From: CAVURS01 sp963795385
GTDB taxonomy: Bacteria > Actinomycetota > Actinomycetes > Actinomycetales > CAVURS01
Assembly (NCBI GenBank): GCA_963795385.1
Contig: CAWCHK010000004.1
Span: forward strand, 186,001-250,000
Length of the DNA: 64,000 bases
Direction of reading: 5' to 3'
In this document: positions 50,599-60,373 of the stretch, piece by piece
Position numbering within the stretch: the stretch's first letter is position 1
How the letters are laid out: every line of letters begins with the position of its first letter
The notes under the pieces: generated by a model
What the model was told of the DNA's origin: nothing
Database searches by the model: none
The model's input: only the letters and a program-made list of their open reading frames with translations
Position numbers and translations under genes: made by a program

Positions 50599-51686
50599 CG
50601 TCCGGCCCCGACCTCGCCGACGAGTTCGGCTACCAGGCGCTGCCGATGAGGGTGCGGCTCGGTGCCGGCGCGGCCGATCTGCTCGCCACGGAGGTCGAGC
50701 GCCTCGGCCTGACCAGCGTCCTCGTGGTGTGCACGCCCGGTCAGGCCGCGACGGCCGCGCGGGTCGGCGCGAGCCTCGGCCCCCGCCTGGCCGGAGTGCA
50801 CGCGCGGGCCCGGACGCACGTGCCGGTAGAGACCGCCGACGCCGCCCGGGCCGAGGCCGCGCGGGTGGGCGCCGACGGTCTCCTGGCCGTCGGCGGCGGG
50901 TCGGCGATCGGCCTGGCCAAGGCGGTCGCCCTGACCTCGGGGCTGCCCATCGTCGCCCTCCCCACGACGTACGCCGGGTCGGAGATGACTCCGGTGTGGG
51001 GGCTGACGGAGGACGGCGCCAAGCGGACCGGGCGGGACCCCCGGTGCCTGCCGGTCAGCGTCGTCTACGACCCCGAGCTCACCCTGGACCTGCCGGTGGA
51101 CGTGTCGGTGACCAGCGGCCTGAACGCCATGGCGCACGCGGTCGAGGCGCTCTACGCCCCCGACACCAGCCCGGTCGTCACCCTGATGGCCGAGGCGGGC
51201 ATCGGAGACCTCGTCGGTGCGCTGCCCCAGATCGCCTCTGCCGCGAGGGATCTCAGCGCGCGCACCCGGGCCCAACGGGGATCGTGGTTGTGCGGTGCCT
51301 GCCTGGGGGCGACGACGATGGGGCTGCACCACCGGATCTGCCACGCGCTCGGCGGCGCGCTGGACCTGCCCCACGCGGCCACCCACGCCGTGGTCCTGCC
51401 GCACGCTCTCGCCTACAACCGGCCGGCCGTCCCCGGCGTCTGGGCCCGGCTGGGTCGGGTGCTGGAGTCGGCCGACCCGGCCGATGCGTTGTGGCAGCTG
51501 GGCTCCCGGCTGGGTGCGCCGACCTCCTTGGCGTCGCTCGGGATGAGCGAGGGTGACATCCCGCGGGTCGTCGAGCAGGTGCTGGCCACGCCGTACGCCA
51601 ACCCGCGCGAGGTGACGCGGGACAGCCTCGAGGCGCTGCTGCACGACGCGTGGGCGGGGGAGCCGCCGAGGCTGGCAAACAGTTAG
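50595..51686 (+). CDS. Maleylacetate reductase (iron-containing ADH fold)
   Basis: 363 residues of the group III iron-dependent dehydrogenase fold. The NAD-site GlyGlyGly is DGLLAVGGGSAIGLAKAVAL, followed by IVALPTTYAGSEMTPVWGLT, a maleylacetate reductase signature. Metal-region His residues lie in GLNAMAHAVEALYAP and LHHRICHALGGALDLPHAAT. It reduces maleylacetate to 3-oxoadipate in hydroxyquinol and related aromatic pathways. It overlaps the dioxygenase gene (GTGA), so the two enzymes are made together. Confidence 0.9.
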   Translation: MTSGPDLADEFGYQALPMRVRLGAGAADLLATEVERLGLTSVLVVCTPGQAATAARVGASLGPRLAGVHARARTHVPVETADAARAEAARVGADGLLAVGGGSAIGLAKAVALTSGLPIVALPTTYAGSEMTPVWGLTEDGAKRTGRDPRCLPVSVVYDPELTLDLPVDVSVTSGLNAMAHAVEALYAPDTSPVVTLMAEAGIGDLVGALPQIASAARDLSARTRAQRGSWLCGACLGATTMGLHHRICHALGGALDLPHAATHAVVLPHALAYNRPAVPGVWARLGRVLESADPADALWQLGSRLGAPTSLASLGMSEGDIPRVVEQVLATPYANPREVTRDSLEALLHDAWAGEPPRLANS

Positions 51687-51722
51687 CGATCGCCCGCCGA
51701 ACCCGGGCACAGCGTCACTATC

Positions 51723-51751
51723 GACCGACGTCCCGACGTCGACGGTCGGTC
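51723..51751. terminator. Hairpin between convergent genes
   Basis: GACCGAC at 51723-51729 pairs with GTCGGTC at 51745-51751, with further pairing inside (CGTC/GACG with a small bulge). It lies between the maleylacetate reductase stop and the convergent glycoside hydrolase stop, overlapping the latter. Confidence 0.5.
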
Positions 51752-53675
51752 AGGCGCTCGGGGTGACCCGGTCCAGGGTGATCGAGTCCAGGTGCAGCAG
51801 GTGCCGGGCGCTGGTGCCGCTCACCACGACGATGTTGCGGCCGGGGTAGAGCACGACCGTCGTGGGCTGGCTGGCCCAGCCGCCGGCACCGCTCGCCGGC
51901 AGCGAGACCCGCTGCCGGCGGGAGCGGCCGACATGGCCGGACTGCACGGTGACCCCGGCCGCGCCCCGGCCCGACCCCTCGAGGCTGTAACGGAGGGTCA
52001 GCGTCCGCCGGCCACCGGTGGCGCCGCCGTCCACGGCGAACGACACCGCGGACACGTCGTCCAGGCCGGCGGCGTACCCGTTGCCGACATGGCCGGACAG
52101 CGTGTTGCCGAAGACCGTGTGCCCGGACCAGCCACCGAGCTCCGCGTCGTACCTGCGGGGGCCGGCGGGCGGGGTGAGCCGCAGCAGTGCGCAGCCGTGG
52201 GCCGGCAGCGACGGTGCGTACGACGACAGGGAGCCGAGGTCCCTGTGGGCCCAGAGGTCCCGCACCGCAACCGGATCCGGCAGGCCGAGCTCGGCGACGA
52301 AGTCGATCGACCGGGTGGCCGTGTCGTCGCTGCGGTTGAACAGGCCGACCACCCACGACCCGTCCGGCAGCTGCCCGACCCAGCGCTCGGTGTCCCGCGA
52401 GCTCTGGTCCCAGTTCCAGCCGTGGTCGCTGTGGTAGACCGGCTTCGCCGTCAGCCCGGCCTGGTTGAGCGCGATGACCTCGCGGTTCTGGAACACCCAG
52501 GCCGAGTCGCCGATCGTCTCCGGCAGGTCTGAGACGCAGATCGGCGAGCCGGCCAGGGTGAACAGGCTGATCGCCGTACGCCGCTCGTCGTCGGTCGCGA
52601 ACGACGAGGCGATCATGAAGTCGCCGTCCAGCCCGATCAGGCCGGGGCCGTTGACGTCGGACCACCCGGTGAACCCGGTGAACGGGTTGTGCCACTGCGT
52701 CCAGTAGGGCTGCCAGGTCTGGCGGCCGGCGCTGAGCCAGGTCCACCCACCGGTGCCCGCGTCGTCGTCGACCCGGAAGGAGTCGGTGCGCGAGCGCTCG
52801 GCCTGGCCGTGGAAGTCGAGGTGTGGCAGGACGAGGGAGAGCTCGAAGTCCGGCCCGGCCGCCTCGTCGATCCAGTTCAGCAGGTCGAGGTAGGCCAGCC
52901 GGCCGTGCTCGCGCTGGATCTGGCCGAGGTTCTGGTCGAAGCCGTTCTCGAACCAGGACACGAAGTCGGTCCGCAGCCGGACCGCCCCCAGGGCCTTGAA
53001 GTAGCGCACGTAGCCCTGGACGTACTCCTTGGCGCCCGGCCGGGTCGGGTCGACCCAGTAGATCTTGTCCTTGGTGAACGGGTCCCAGTCGGCGGTGAGG
53101 TCGGCCACCGCCACGTCCGGCCGCCCGAGCACCCGGATCGACCGGTCGTCCCGCGCGCTCTGGGTCACCCAGAACGGGTTGTAGTAGATCGAGAAGTGGA
53201 AGCCCCGGCTGCGGCAGTAGTCGATCCAGTAGGCGAAGTCGTGGGTCCACTCGTCGTTCTGGGAGACGATGTAGCCGTTCCGGTTCACCCGCTGGCTGGA
53301 CTCGATCCAGCCGTCGGTGGCGATGGTGTCGTAGCCGTAGGGCCCGAACTCCGCCATGAACCAGTCGATGTCGGCCTTCCACACGTCCTCGGGGATGTTG
53401 GCGTTGCGCGGCTGGTTGTAGCCGTACGTCGTCCACTGCAGGCCGGGCCGGCCGGACAGTGCCCGCCGGCTGGTCCGGGCCCGCTTGTCGGGGATCGGAT
53501 TGTCCGTGGCGCCGAGGAGCAGGGACTGGGGGCCTACGGAGCCCCCGGCACCTCCCGCGGAGCGTCCCGAACCCGTTGCGGCCGATGCCGATCCGGCGGG
53601 TGCGACGGCGCCGAGAGCGCCGACCGCTGCGGTGCCGCCAGTGGCGGCCAGGAAATGACGTCGAGACAGGGCCAT
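51750..53675 (-). CDS. Tat-exported glycoside hydrolase, alpha-galactosidase-like
   Basis: 641 residues. A Tat signal is at the N-terminus (MALSRRHFLAATGGTAAVGA, then an Ala-rich stretch). The TIM-barrel domain (about 75-480) has WTTYGYNQPRNANIPEDVWK, FHFSIYYNPFWVTQS and a probable nucleophile region AVRLRTDFVSWFENGFDQN, a layout like alpha-galactosidases of clan GH-D. The C-terminal 130 residues (LGGWSGHTVFGNTLSGHVGN) form a CBM35-like carbohydrate-binding domain. Its exact sugar target is uncertain. It is probably secreted folded. Confidence 0.8.
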   Translation of the reverse strand: MALSRRHFLAATGGTAAVGALGAVAPAGSASAATGSGRSAGGAGGSVGPQSLLLGATDNPIPDKRARTSRRALSGRPGLQWTTYGYNQPRNANIPEDVWKADIDWFMAEFGPYGYDTIATDGWIESSQRVNRNGYIVSQNDEWTHDFAYWIDYCRSRGFHFSIYYNPFWVTQSARDDRSIRVLGRPDVAVADLTADWDPFTKDKIYWVDPTRPGAKEYVQGYVRYFKALGAVRLRTDFVSWFENGFDQNLGQIQREHGRLAYLDLLNWIDEAAGPDFELSLVLPHLDFHGQAERSRTDSFRVDDDAGTGGWTWLSAGRQTWQPYWTQWHNPFTGFTGWSDVNGPGLIGLDGDFMIASSFATDDERRTAISLFTLAGSPICVSDLPETIGDSAWVFQNREVIALNQAGLTAKPVYHSDHGWNWDQSSRDTERWVGQLPDGSWVVGLFNRSDDTATRSIDFVAELGLPDPVAVRDLWAHRDLGSLSSYAPSLPAHGCALLRLTPPAGPRRYDAELGGWSGHTVFGNTLSGHVGNGYAAGLDDVSAVSFAVDGGATGGRRTLTLRYSLEGSGRGAAGVTVQSGHVGRSRRQRVSLPASGAGGWASQPTTVVLYPGRNIVVVSGTSARHLLHLDSITLDRVTPSA

Positions 53676-53788
53676 GGTCGTCCTCCGCGTACGAGCAAAG
53701 CACTCCTGGCCCGTGCCGTCCTGCTGGAAGCGTCCCGGCGAGGACCGGCCGACGCCTGCGCACCCGCCTCAGCGCCTATGGTCGGGCT

Positions 53789-55540
53789 GTGACCCGCACC
53801 GACCCGCCCGAGACCCCCCTGCTGCGCCGGATCCGGGAGTCCGTCATCGGGGACGACCAGGTGATGCCCGGCCCCTACGGCCCGCGCCGCGTGACGTACG
53901 CCGACTACACCGCCTCCGGCCGTGCGCTCACCTTCCTCGAGGACTTCATCCGCGAAGAGGTGCTGCCGCGCTACGCCAACACGCACACCGAGTCCAGCGG
54001 GACCGGCCTGCAGACCACCCGGCTGCGCGAGGACGCCCGCTCGATCATCCTCGACGCGGTCGGCGGCGACGACGAGACCGCGGTCATCTTCACCGGCTCC
54101 GGCTGCACGGGGGCGATCGCCAAGCTGGTCGGCGTCATGGGGCTGCGGATCCCGTCCGTCCTGGAGGACCGCTACCGGCTCAGCGACGCGATCCCGGCGG
54201 CGGAGCGGCCGGTGGTCTTCATCGGCCCGTTCGAGCACCACAGCAACGAGCTGCCGTGGCGGGAGTCGGTCGCGGACGTCGTGGTGATCCCGCAGGATGC
54301 CGACGGGCACATCGACGTCGCCGCGCTGGAGCGCGAGCTGGTCCGGCATGCCGACCGGCCGCTGAAGATCGGCTCGTTCTCCGCGGCCAGCAACGTGACC
54401 GGCATCGTCAGCGACACCTTCGGCATCTCGACGCTGCTGCACTCGCACGGCGCGCTGTCGTTCTGGGACTTCGCCGCCGCTGCGCCGTACGTCGACATCG
54501 AGATGTACGGCGGTCCCGGCCGGGACCCCCTGTCGTACAAGGACGCGATCTTCCTCAGCCCGCACAAGTTCATCGGCGGCCCCAGCACCCCCGGCGTCCT
54601 CGTCGTGCGGCGGGAGCTGCTCACCAACCGGGTACCCGACGTGCCGGGCGGCGGCACGGTCGTCTTCGTCAACCCGCTCGAGCACCAGTACGTCGCGGAC
54701 CCCACCCACCGGGAGGAGGGCGGCACCCCGGCGATCGTCGAGTGCATCCGGGCCGGGCTGGTCTTCCAGCTCAAGCAGAGCGTCGGCGTCGACCTGATCC
54801 GGGCCCGCGAGGACCACTACCTGCGGCGGGCGGTCGCGGCCTGGCAGCAGGAGCCGGAGATCGAGATCCTCGGCAACGTCGACGCGGAGCGGCTGTCCAT
54901 CGTCTCGTTCGTCCTGCGCCGCCCGAACGGCCGCTACCTGCACCACAACTACGTCGTCGCGCTGCTCAACGACCTGTTCGGGATCCAGTCCCGCGGCGGG
55001 TGCTCGTGTGCCGGGCCGTACGGCCACGAGCTGCTCGGCATCGACCTGGACCGCTCGCACGAGTTCGAGCGGGAGATCTCGCACGGCTGCGAGGGGATCA
55101 AGCCGGGCTGGGTCCGGATCAACTTCAACTACTTCATCTCGGAGCCGGTCTTCGACTACGTCGTGGCGGCCGTGCGGATGGTGGCGCGGGACGGGTGGCG
55201 GCTGCTCGAGGACTACCGGTTCAACCCCGACACCGGCCTGTGGCGGCACCGCCTGGGGGCCGCGGACCCGCCGCTGCGGATGCGCGACATCACCTACGGC
55301 GAGAACGGCGAGATGCAGTACGTCCGGGCCCAGACCCGCGCGGACGAGTCCGAGCTGGCGCGGTACCTGCAGGTCGCCGCGACCCTGCTCGGCCCGGCGG
55401 GCCGGGCGTCCGAGCGGCAACGGACCGAGGGCGCCGAGGCCCTCCCGGCCGACGGCGCGGCGCACGTCCTGTCGGCCGACTTCGAGCAGCTGCAGTGGTT
55501 CGACCTGCCGGAGATCTGCCTGTCGAGGCCAGCCGGGTGA
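53789..55540 (+). CDS. Class V PLP-dependent aminotransferase/cysteine desulfurase-like protein
   Basis: 583 residues. The PLP-binding Lys is in DAIFLSPHKFIGGPSTPG. SEVs of the class V fold include YADYTASGRALTFLEDFI at the N-terminus, FIGPFEHHSNELPWRE, and a C-terminal SRGGCSCAGPYGHELLG where desulfurases carry a catalytic Cys. It has an extra C-terminal region (about 480-583) not found in short members. GTG 53789 begins the conserved part. It may be a cysteine desulfurase/selenocysteine lyase-like enzyme or an aminotransferase of a secondary pathway; the operon offers no hint. Confidence 0.8.
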   Translation: MTRTDPPETPLLRRIRESVIGDDQVMPGPYGPRRVTYADYTASGRALTFLEDFIREEVLPRYANTHTESSGTGLQTTRLREDARSIILDAVGGDDETAVIFTGSGCTGAIAKLVGVMGLRIPSVLEDRYRLSDAIPAAERPVVFIGPFEHHSNELPWRESVADVVVIPQDADGHIDVAALERELVRHADRPLKIGSFSAASNVTGIVSDTFGISTLLHSHGALSFWDFAAAAPYVDIEMYGGPGRDPLSYKDAIFLSPHKFIGGPSTPGVLVVRRELLTNRVPDVPGGGTVVFVNPLEHQYVADPTHREEGGTPAIVECIRAGLVFQLKQSVGVDLIRAREDHYLRRAVAAWQQEPEIEILGNVDAERLSIVSFVLRRPNGRYLHHNYVVALLNDLFGIQSRGGCSCAGPYGHELLGIDLDRSHEFEREISHGCEGIKPGWVRINFNYFISEPVFDYVVAAVRMVARDGWRLLEDYRFNPDTGLWRHRLGAADPPLRMRDITYGENGEMQYVRAQTRADESELARYLQVAATLLGPAGRASERQRTEGAEALPADGAAHVLSADFEQLQWFDLPEICLSRPAG

Positions 55541-55553
55541 CGCCGGCCCAGCG

Positions 55554-58430
55554 CTAGGGTCCGGGCTCGATCCGGGCGGCCCACGCGGCGATCTCGGCCC
55601 GCCGACCGGCGCCGAGCTTGGTGAGGATGTGCTCGACGTGCGCGGACACCGTCTTCGGTGACAGGACCAGCTGGGCGGCGATCTCCCGGTTGGTCATGCC
55701 GTCAGCGACCAGGCGGGCGACGGCGAACTCCCTTGCGGTCAGGGGGTGCCAGGGCTTCGCGGCCCGGGCGGGGTCGAGCTGCAGCACGCTGTCCGCGGCC
55801 GTCACCAGGGCGGTTGCCCCCGACGCCTCGGCGGACGTGCGGACGCCGACCGCGAGCTCGATGCCCTCGGCGTGCCGACGGGTGCGCACCTCGGACCGGG
55901 CCAGGTCGAGGGTGGCCCAGGACCCCTCCCAGAACCGTCCGCGCTGCAGCCAGGCCGACCGGGCCGCCTCCAGGCTGGTGCGGGCCGCGCCAGCGTCCCC
56001 GGCCGCGGCCTGCAGCAGCCCGCGCGCGTGGTCCAGCGCCGGCAGCGTCCCCGGGATGCCGCGCCGGACCACCGTGGTCTCGGCCTTGGTCAGCCAGCGC
56101 TGCGCCCCGGGCTGGTCGCCCTGCGCCAACCGGGCCCGCACGCCGGTGACGAGGTAGGGGAAGAGGTACGCCGCGTCGTTGACCGGTTCGGACGCGGCGT
56201 AGCCACGCTCGCAGTAGGCGATCGCCGCGTCGTGGTCCTGCGCCAACAGCGCCGTCTCGGCCAGCCCCCACAGCGGCGGGGAGATGCGCTGCAGCTCGCC
56301 CATCGACTCACCGAGCTCGAGCGCCTCGCGAAGCAGCCCGGTGGCGGCGTCCCGGTCGCCGCTCCCCATCGCGAGGTAGCCCAGGACGTAGAGCGCCGTG
56401 ATCCGCGTCGTGATGCCGCCGCGCCCGTCGGCCAGGGCCTGCTCGGCCGTCTGCCGCGCGGCCTGCCACCTGCCCCGGGCCCACTGCACGTGAGCCAGGT
56501 GCGCGGCCATGTAGCTGCGGTGGTTCCACAGCTCGACGTTCTCGGCGTACTCGATCCCGCGGATCAGCCACCGCTCGGCCCGGTCGTACTCGACGAGGAC
56601 CGAGGCGGAGGTGCCGCCCATCCGGTAGCTCCGGGCGGCCTCGGCCTCGTGCAGGACGTCCACCGAGCGCTCGACGGCGTCCTCGAGCAGGGCCCAGCCG
56701 GACTCCACCTCGCCGGCGAACATCAGCACCGAGCCCAGGGTCGCCGCCGTGTTCAGCTCGGCCTGCTCGTCGCCGCTGGCCCGGCTGAGCGCGCGGCTCT
56801 CCTCGCCGTAGGCGATCGCCTGGTCCAGCCCGTCGTTGACCAGGTACGCCGCCGCGAGGGCGCCCAGCAGCTGCGCCCTGACCCGGTCGCCGTCCGGGTG
56901 GTCCGGCACGGTGGTGAGCGCCTGCTCGATCCGCCGTACCCGGGTCTCCAGGCCCTCCCCGAGCAGGTGCATGACAGAGACCAGTGGCGGGACCACCGCT
57001 GCGGCCGACAACGCGTCACCAGCCCCGGCCCACACGCTCTGCGCCTCGGCGAAAGCCGTTGCGGCCGTGGTGTTCTCGTCCACAGCGGCTGCCTCGCGGC
57101 CCAGCGCTGACAGCAGCGCGGCCTGCTCCTCCGGGATCGGCTTGTCGGGCAGGTTGCGCTGGGCCCGGCGGTAGAGCTCGAGCGCCTCCCGGTGAGCCGA
57201 GGCCGCCGCGGCCTCCCGCGCCGCGAGGACCGAGTGCCGGTAGGCCGGCTCGGTGAAGTGCGCCTGGTCGAAGTGCGCCGAGACGAACGCCTCGCGGTAG
57301 CCGCGGTCGACGGCGACGAGGGCAACCCGCTCGTGCAGCTCGCGGCGGCGGGGCAGCGGGATCTCGGCGTAGAGGGCATCCCGGATCAGCGCGTGCCGGA
57401 AGTCGAAGGTGTCCGGCTCGATGCCCGCCTCCACGAGGTACGCCGCGCGGAGCTGGCGCAGGCAGCGGTCGACCGCGTTGGGGTGGCGTTGGGTGACGGC
57501 CACCAGCAGGTCGAAGTCGAACGACCGGCCGATGACGGTCGCCGCCTCGGCGATCTCGCGTGGCTCCGGATCGAGGGCCGAGGCGCGCGCGATGACGGCG
57601 TCGGCCAGCGTGTCGGGGACCTGGACGACGTCGGCCGTCCCCTCCAGACCCGTTGCGGCCGTGGCCCCGCCGGCCGCGGCCACCAGCTCCTCGATGTGCA
57701 GCGGGATCCCGTCGGTACGGTCCTGGATCATGGCCACGACCTGGGCGGCCGCCGGCCGGCCCAGCATCGCGCTCGTCAGGGTCCCGGTCTGCGCGGGTGT
57801 GAGGCGGGGCAGGCGCAGCTCCTCGGCCACGCGCTGGGAGACCAGACGCTGGCGCCACTCGCGCATGGGCGCGTCGGGGTAGAGCTCGTCGCTGCGGTAG
57901 GCGCCGACCATGAGCGTGGCCCGGAGCGAGACCCGGGCCGCGAGGTGGGCGATCACCTCGAGACTGAGGCGATCGGCCCAGTGCAGGTCCTCCAGCACGA
58001 TGAGCAGCGGGCGGCGGGCGTCCAGGTCGGAGAGCGTCTCGACCAGCTCCTGGACCAGGAAGCGCCGCTGGTGGTGCTGGTCGCCCTCCTTGATCAGGGG
58101 GTCGCGCAGCCGCTCGGTCAGGGCCTGCCCGACGGCCTTGATGTCCTCGTCCGCGGAGCGGCGCAGGTGACCCGCGACATCCAGGAGGACGCCGCCGGAG
58201 GCCTGCGCGTCACCACGGAACGCCGCGCCGCGCACCACGCCGAAGTCCAGCCGCTCGGCCCGCCGGGCGATCGAGGCGAGCAGGCGGGTCTTGCCGATCC
58301 CGGCCTCGCCGGCCAGGAAGAGCAGGTGTCCGCGCCCCGCCGCGGCCTGGGTGAGCCGCCGGTCGGCCAGCGCCAGCAGCTCGTCCCGGCCGACCAGGAC
58401 GGGCGAGGCCACAAGGTCCGATCCCGGCAC
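55554..58430 (-). CDS. LAL-type LuxR-family regulator
   Basis: 958 residues. An N-terminal AAA ATPase has LFLAGEAGIGKTRLLASIAR (Walker A) and RPLLIVLEDLHWADRLSLEV (Walker B). A long TPR-like region follows, and a C-terminal LuxR HTH: LTAREFAVARLVADGMTNRE, then IAAQLVLSPKTVSAHVEHIL. The length is typical of large ATP-binding LuxR (LAL/MalT-like) activators. The GTG start has GGAGG seven bases upstream; a longer reading from 58451 lacks a site. Convergent with the PLP enzyme (13-base gap). Its target is unknown. Confidence 0.87.
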   Translation of the reverse strand: MPGSDLVASPVLVGRDELLALADRRLTQAAAGRGHLLFLAGEAGIGKTRLLASIARRAERLDFGVVRGAAFRGDAQASGGVLLDVAGHLRRSADEDIKAVGQALTERLRDPLIKEGDQHHQRRFLVQELVETLSDLDARRPLLIVLEDLHWADRLSLEVIAHLAARVSLRATLMVGAYRSDELYPDAPMREWRQRLVSQRVAEELRLPRLTPAQTGTLTSAMLGRPAAAQVVAMIQDRTDGIPLHIEELVAAAGGATAATGLEGTADVVQVPDTLADAVIARASALDPEPREIAEAATVIGRSFDFDLLVAVTQRHPNAVDRCLRQLRAAYLVEAGIEPDTFDFRHALIRDALYAEIPLPRRRELHERVALVAVDRGYREAFVSAHFDQAHFTEPAYRHSVLAAREAAAASAHREALELYRRAQRNLPDKPIPEEQAALLSALGREAAAVDENTTAATAFAEAQSVWAGAGDALSAAAVVPPLVSVMHLLGEGLETRVRRIEQALTTVPDHPDGDRVRAQLLGALAAAYLVNDGLDQAIAYGEESRALSRASGDEQAELNTAATLGSVLMFAGEVESGWALLEDAVERSVDVLHEAEAARSYRMGGTSASVLVEYDRAERWLIRGIEYAENVELWNHRSYMAAHLAHVQWARGRWQAARQTAEQALADGRGGITTRITALYVLGYLAMGSGDRDAATGLLREALELGESMGELQRISPPLWGLAETALLAQDHDAAIAYCERGYAASEPVNDAAYLFPYLVTGVRARLAQGDQPGAQRWLTKAETTVVRRGIPGTLPALDHARGLLQAAAGDAGAARTSLEAARSAWLQRGRFWEGSWATLDLARSEVRTRRHAEGIELAVGVRTSAEASGATALVTAADSVLQLDPARAAKPWHPLTAREFAVARLVADGMTNREIAAQLVLSPKTVSAHVEHILTKLGAGRRAEIAAWAARIEPGP

Positions 58431-58614
58431 GTCTCGACCTCCTGGCGGCAACGATAGCCAGCGCGCGGGGCGCCGGGATCGGGCGAACGACCTAGGGATG
58501 CCGGCCGGACGGAGTTAGGGCATCCGACCGATGTGCGGGCCTCGGCAGCCGGACATCCTTCCGAGGACGGGTTTGACCGAACCCGTCGCCCACCCGGCAC
58601 GGAGGAGCGAAGCG

Positions 58615-58866
58615 ATGGCGCAGTTCATGGACGTACACAGCGGGTTCGTCGGGGTGACCGAGGAGCAGCTGCGCGAGGCGCACGAGCGTGACCTGGCCGC
58701 CGAGGACGCCGAGGGCGTCCACTTCCACCGGGTCTGGCTCGACCCGGAGAGCGGGAAGGCCTTCTGCCTGTCGAGCGGCCCCTCGAAGGAGAGCGTCATG
58801 CGGGTCCACGAGAAGGCCGGGCACCCGACGGCGGAGGTCTACGAGCTGCAGGTCGACGTCGCCTGA
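58615..58866 (+). CDS. DUF4242 (SCO4226-like nickel-binding) protein
   Basis: 83 residues with GGAGGAG before the ATG. Signature: AQFMDVHSGFVGVTEEQLRE, then EGVHFHRVWLDPESGKAFCL and ESVMRVHEKAGHPTAEVYEL. The protein family includes Streptomyces coelicolor SCO4226, a small nickel-binding ferredoxin-like-fold protein, from memory. His and Cys residues suited to metal binding are conserved (His35-x-His37, His65, His69). It is a single gene divergent from the LAL regulator, which might control it. The biological role is unknown. Confidence 0.82.
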   Translation: MAQFMDVHSGFVGVTEEQLREAHERDLAAEDAEGVHFHRVWLDPESGKAFCLSSGPSKESVMRVHEKAGHPTAEVYELQVDVA

Positions 58867-59031
58867 GCAGCCGGGGTGAGGGCCGACCGTGACTTCGCCG
58901 GCCGGCCGATGAGACGGACGGGCTGCGGTCCACCGGCACGCGGAGGGTCGCGTGGGCCGCAGTCCGTCGCTGCCCGTCCGACTGCGCGCGCTGGACGGTA
59001 TCTGGAGCCCCGGTCGCCGGCTCCTGCTGGT

Positions 59032-59961
59032 GTGACGCGCAGTGACGGCTACCGCGCCGGTCGAGCCGGACCGCTGACGACCGTGTCCTGGCTGCCGGTC
59101 CTGTTCTTCGGACTGTTCGGGCTCGGCTTCGCGGCCACGGGAGCCTTCGTCCTCCTCGTCCCGGCCGCGGACGCCCTCGATGCCGTGCCCGTCGAGCTGG
59201 CACTGTTCGAGGTCCTCTACGCGGCGGTGGGCGGATACGCGCTCGCGGCCGCCGCCTACTTCGCCTGCTGGCTGGTCGGCGCCTGCCGGCTGGCCGGGCT
59301 GGTGCGCCTGCGCACGCTGCTCGGGTGGGCGCTCTGGGTGCTCGCCGTCGCGGGCATCCTGTTCGGCGCACTCTTCGCCGTCACGGCGAACGCGCCGGCC
59401 TCCATCGACCGCAGCCTCGCCCAGCAGAGCCAGCCGGTGACCGTCGTCGTCGCTCTGTGCCTGGCCCCCGGCCTGATGGGCTTCCTGGCCCTCCGGCACA
59501 TCGCGGCGCGCCCCGGCGAAGTGGAAGGGCCCGGCTCTGGCGGCCTGGCGCTCGTCAGCCGGCTGCGGGCCGAGCTCCGTCGGCTGTTGAACGTCCTGGG
59601 CGGCTTCCTGACGCTGCTGGTCGTGACCACCGGCACGCGCCGGTCTGCGCTGCTGGCGTTCGACCACGACCTGCACCTGCCGGTCGAGTCTGTCCTGCTG
59701 TACGGCGGCGTCTTCGCCGTACTGCTCGGGGCGTTCTTCGTCCTCGCCAACACCGCGATCGACACGCGCGCGACCCGGCTGCTCGACGACGTCGCGCCGC
59801 TCCCCGACCCGCGTGACCCTCAGTCGTCCGAGGTGATCCGGCGTCGGGCCGACCTCGCAGGCGTACTGGGGCTGGAGTCCTCCCGCCGGACCTTCGAGAG
59901 CACCGTGGTCGTGGCGGCCCCGCTGCTGTCGGCCCTCATTGCCGGCGCGATCGGGTCGTGA
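59032..59961 (+). CDS. Polytopic membrane protein of unknown function
   Basis: 309 residues from the GTG at 59032. Five to seven hydrophobic segments: LPVLFFGLFGLGFAATGAF, VLYAAVGGYALAAAAYFAC, LGWALWVLAVAGILFGALFA, VTVVVALCLAPGLMGFLAL, LLYGGVFAVLLGAFFVLA and a C-terminal one. Between them lies a cytoplasmic loop (RAELRRLLNVLGGFLTLLV). No family was recognised. Upstream, 58923-58962, there is an imperfect hairpin (CTGCGG...CCGCAG). The start is uncertain; a GTG at 59080 would also give a protein with the first helix intact. Adjacent genes give no functional clue. Confidence 0.65.
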   Translation: MTRSDGYRAGRAGPLTTVSWLPVLFFGLFGLGFAATGAFVLLVPAADALDAVPVELALFEVLYAAVGGYALAAAAYFACWLVGACRLAGLVRLRTLLGWALWVLAVAGILFGALFAVTANAPASIDRSLAQQSQPVTVVVALCLAPGLMGFLALRHIAARPGEVEGPGSGGLALVSRLRAELRRLLNVLGGFLTLLVVTTGTRRSALLAFDHDLHLPVESVLLYGGVFAVLLGAFFVLANTAIDTRATRLLDDVAPLPDPRDPQSSEVIRRRADLAGVLGLESSRRTFESTVVVAAPLLSALIAGAIGS

Positions 59962-59969
59962 TCGATGAG

Positions 59970-60362
59970 TCAGGGCAGGTCCAGCTCCAGCGTGACGGTG
60001 CCGGCCGGGTCGGCGCGGAACGTGCCACTGCCGGTCACGCCCTCGAGCGCGCCGCTCCCGGTCCCCGCCACCACCGTCAGGGTCGCCGTGGCGGCTCCGT
60101 CGACGAACGTCCCCACGTGCTGGATGACCACCGAGCCCGAGCGGGTGCCGATCGAGCCGTCGAAGCGCTCCAGTCCGACGAATCCCGCGGAACCGTCGGC
60201 GGCGTACGCCATCAGCCACTCCGTGAAGGAGGCGCCGTCGAGATCTCCGGAGTAGTTCTTGGTCACGCTGGCCTGGGTCGTCCGGGCCACGTCCTCGGCC
60301 TCGTGCAGGGCCTTCTCGTCCCAGCCGGTGACCTCGAAGGTCGCGGTGTACGCCGTCGTCAT
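59970..60362 (-). CDS. DUF3224 family protein
   Basis: 130 residues: TAYTATFEVTGWDEKALHEA, VTKNYSGDLDGASFTEWLMA and GFVGLERFDGSIGTRSGSVV, followed by GALEGVTGSGTFRADPAGTV. This is the DUF3224/AOC-barrel-like family of small beta-barrel proteins of unknown function. It is divergent from a MarR regulator. Two direct repeats of a palindrome-like operator lie 12-51 bases upstream of its start, so it is very likely repressed by that regulator. A ligand-binding or stress-response role is inferred. Confidence 0.82.
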   Translation of the reverse strand: MTTAYTATFEVTGWDEKALHEAEDVARTTQASVTKNYSGDLDGASFTEWLMAYAADGSAGFVGLERFDGSIGTRSGSVVIQHVGTFVDGAATATLTVVAGTGSGALEGVTGSGTFRADPAGTVTLELDLP

Positions 60363-60373
60363 GTCGGGCTCCT

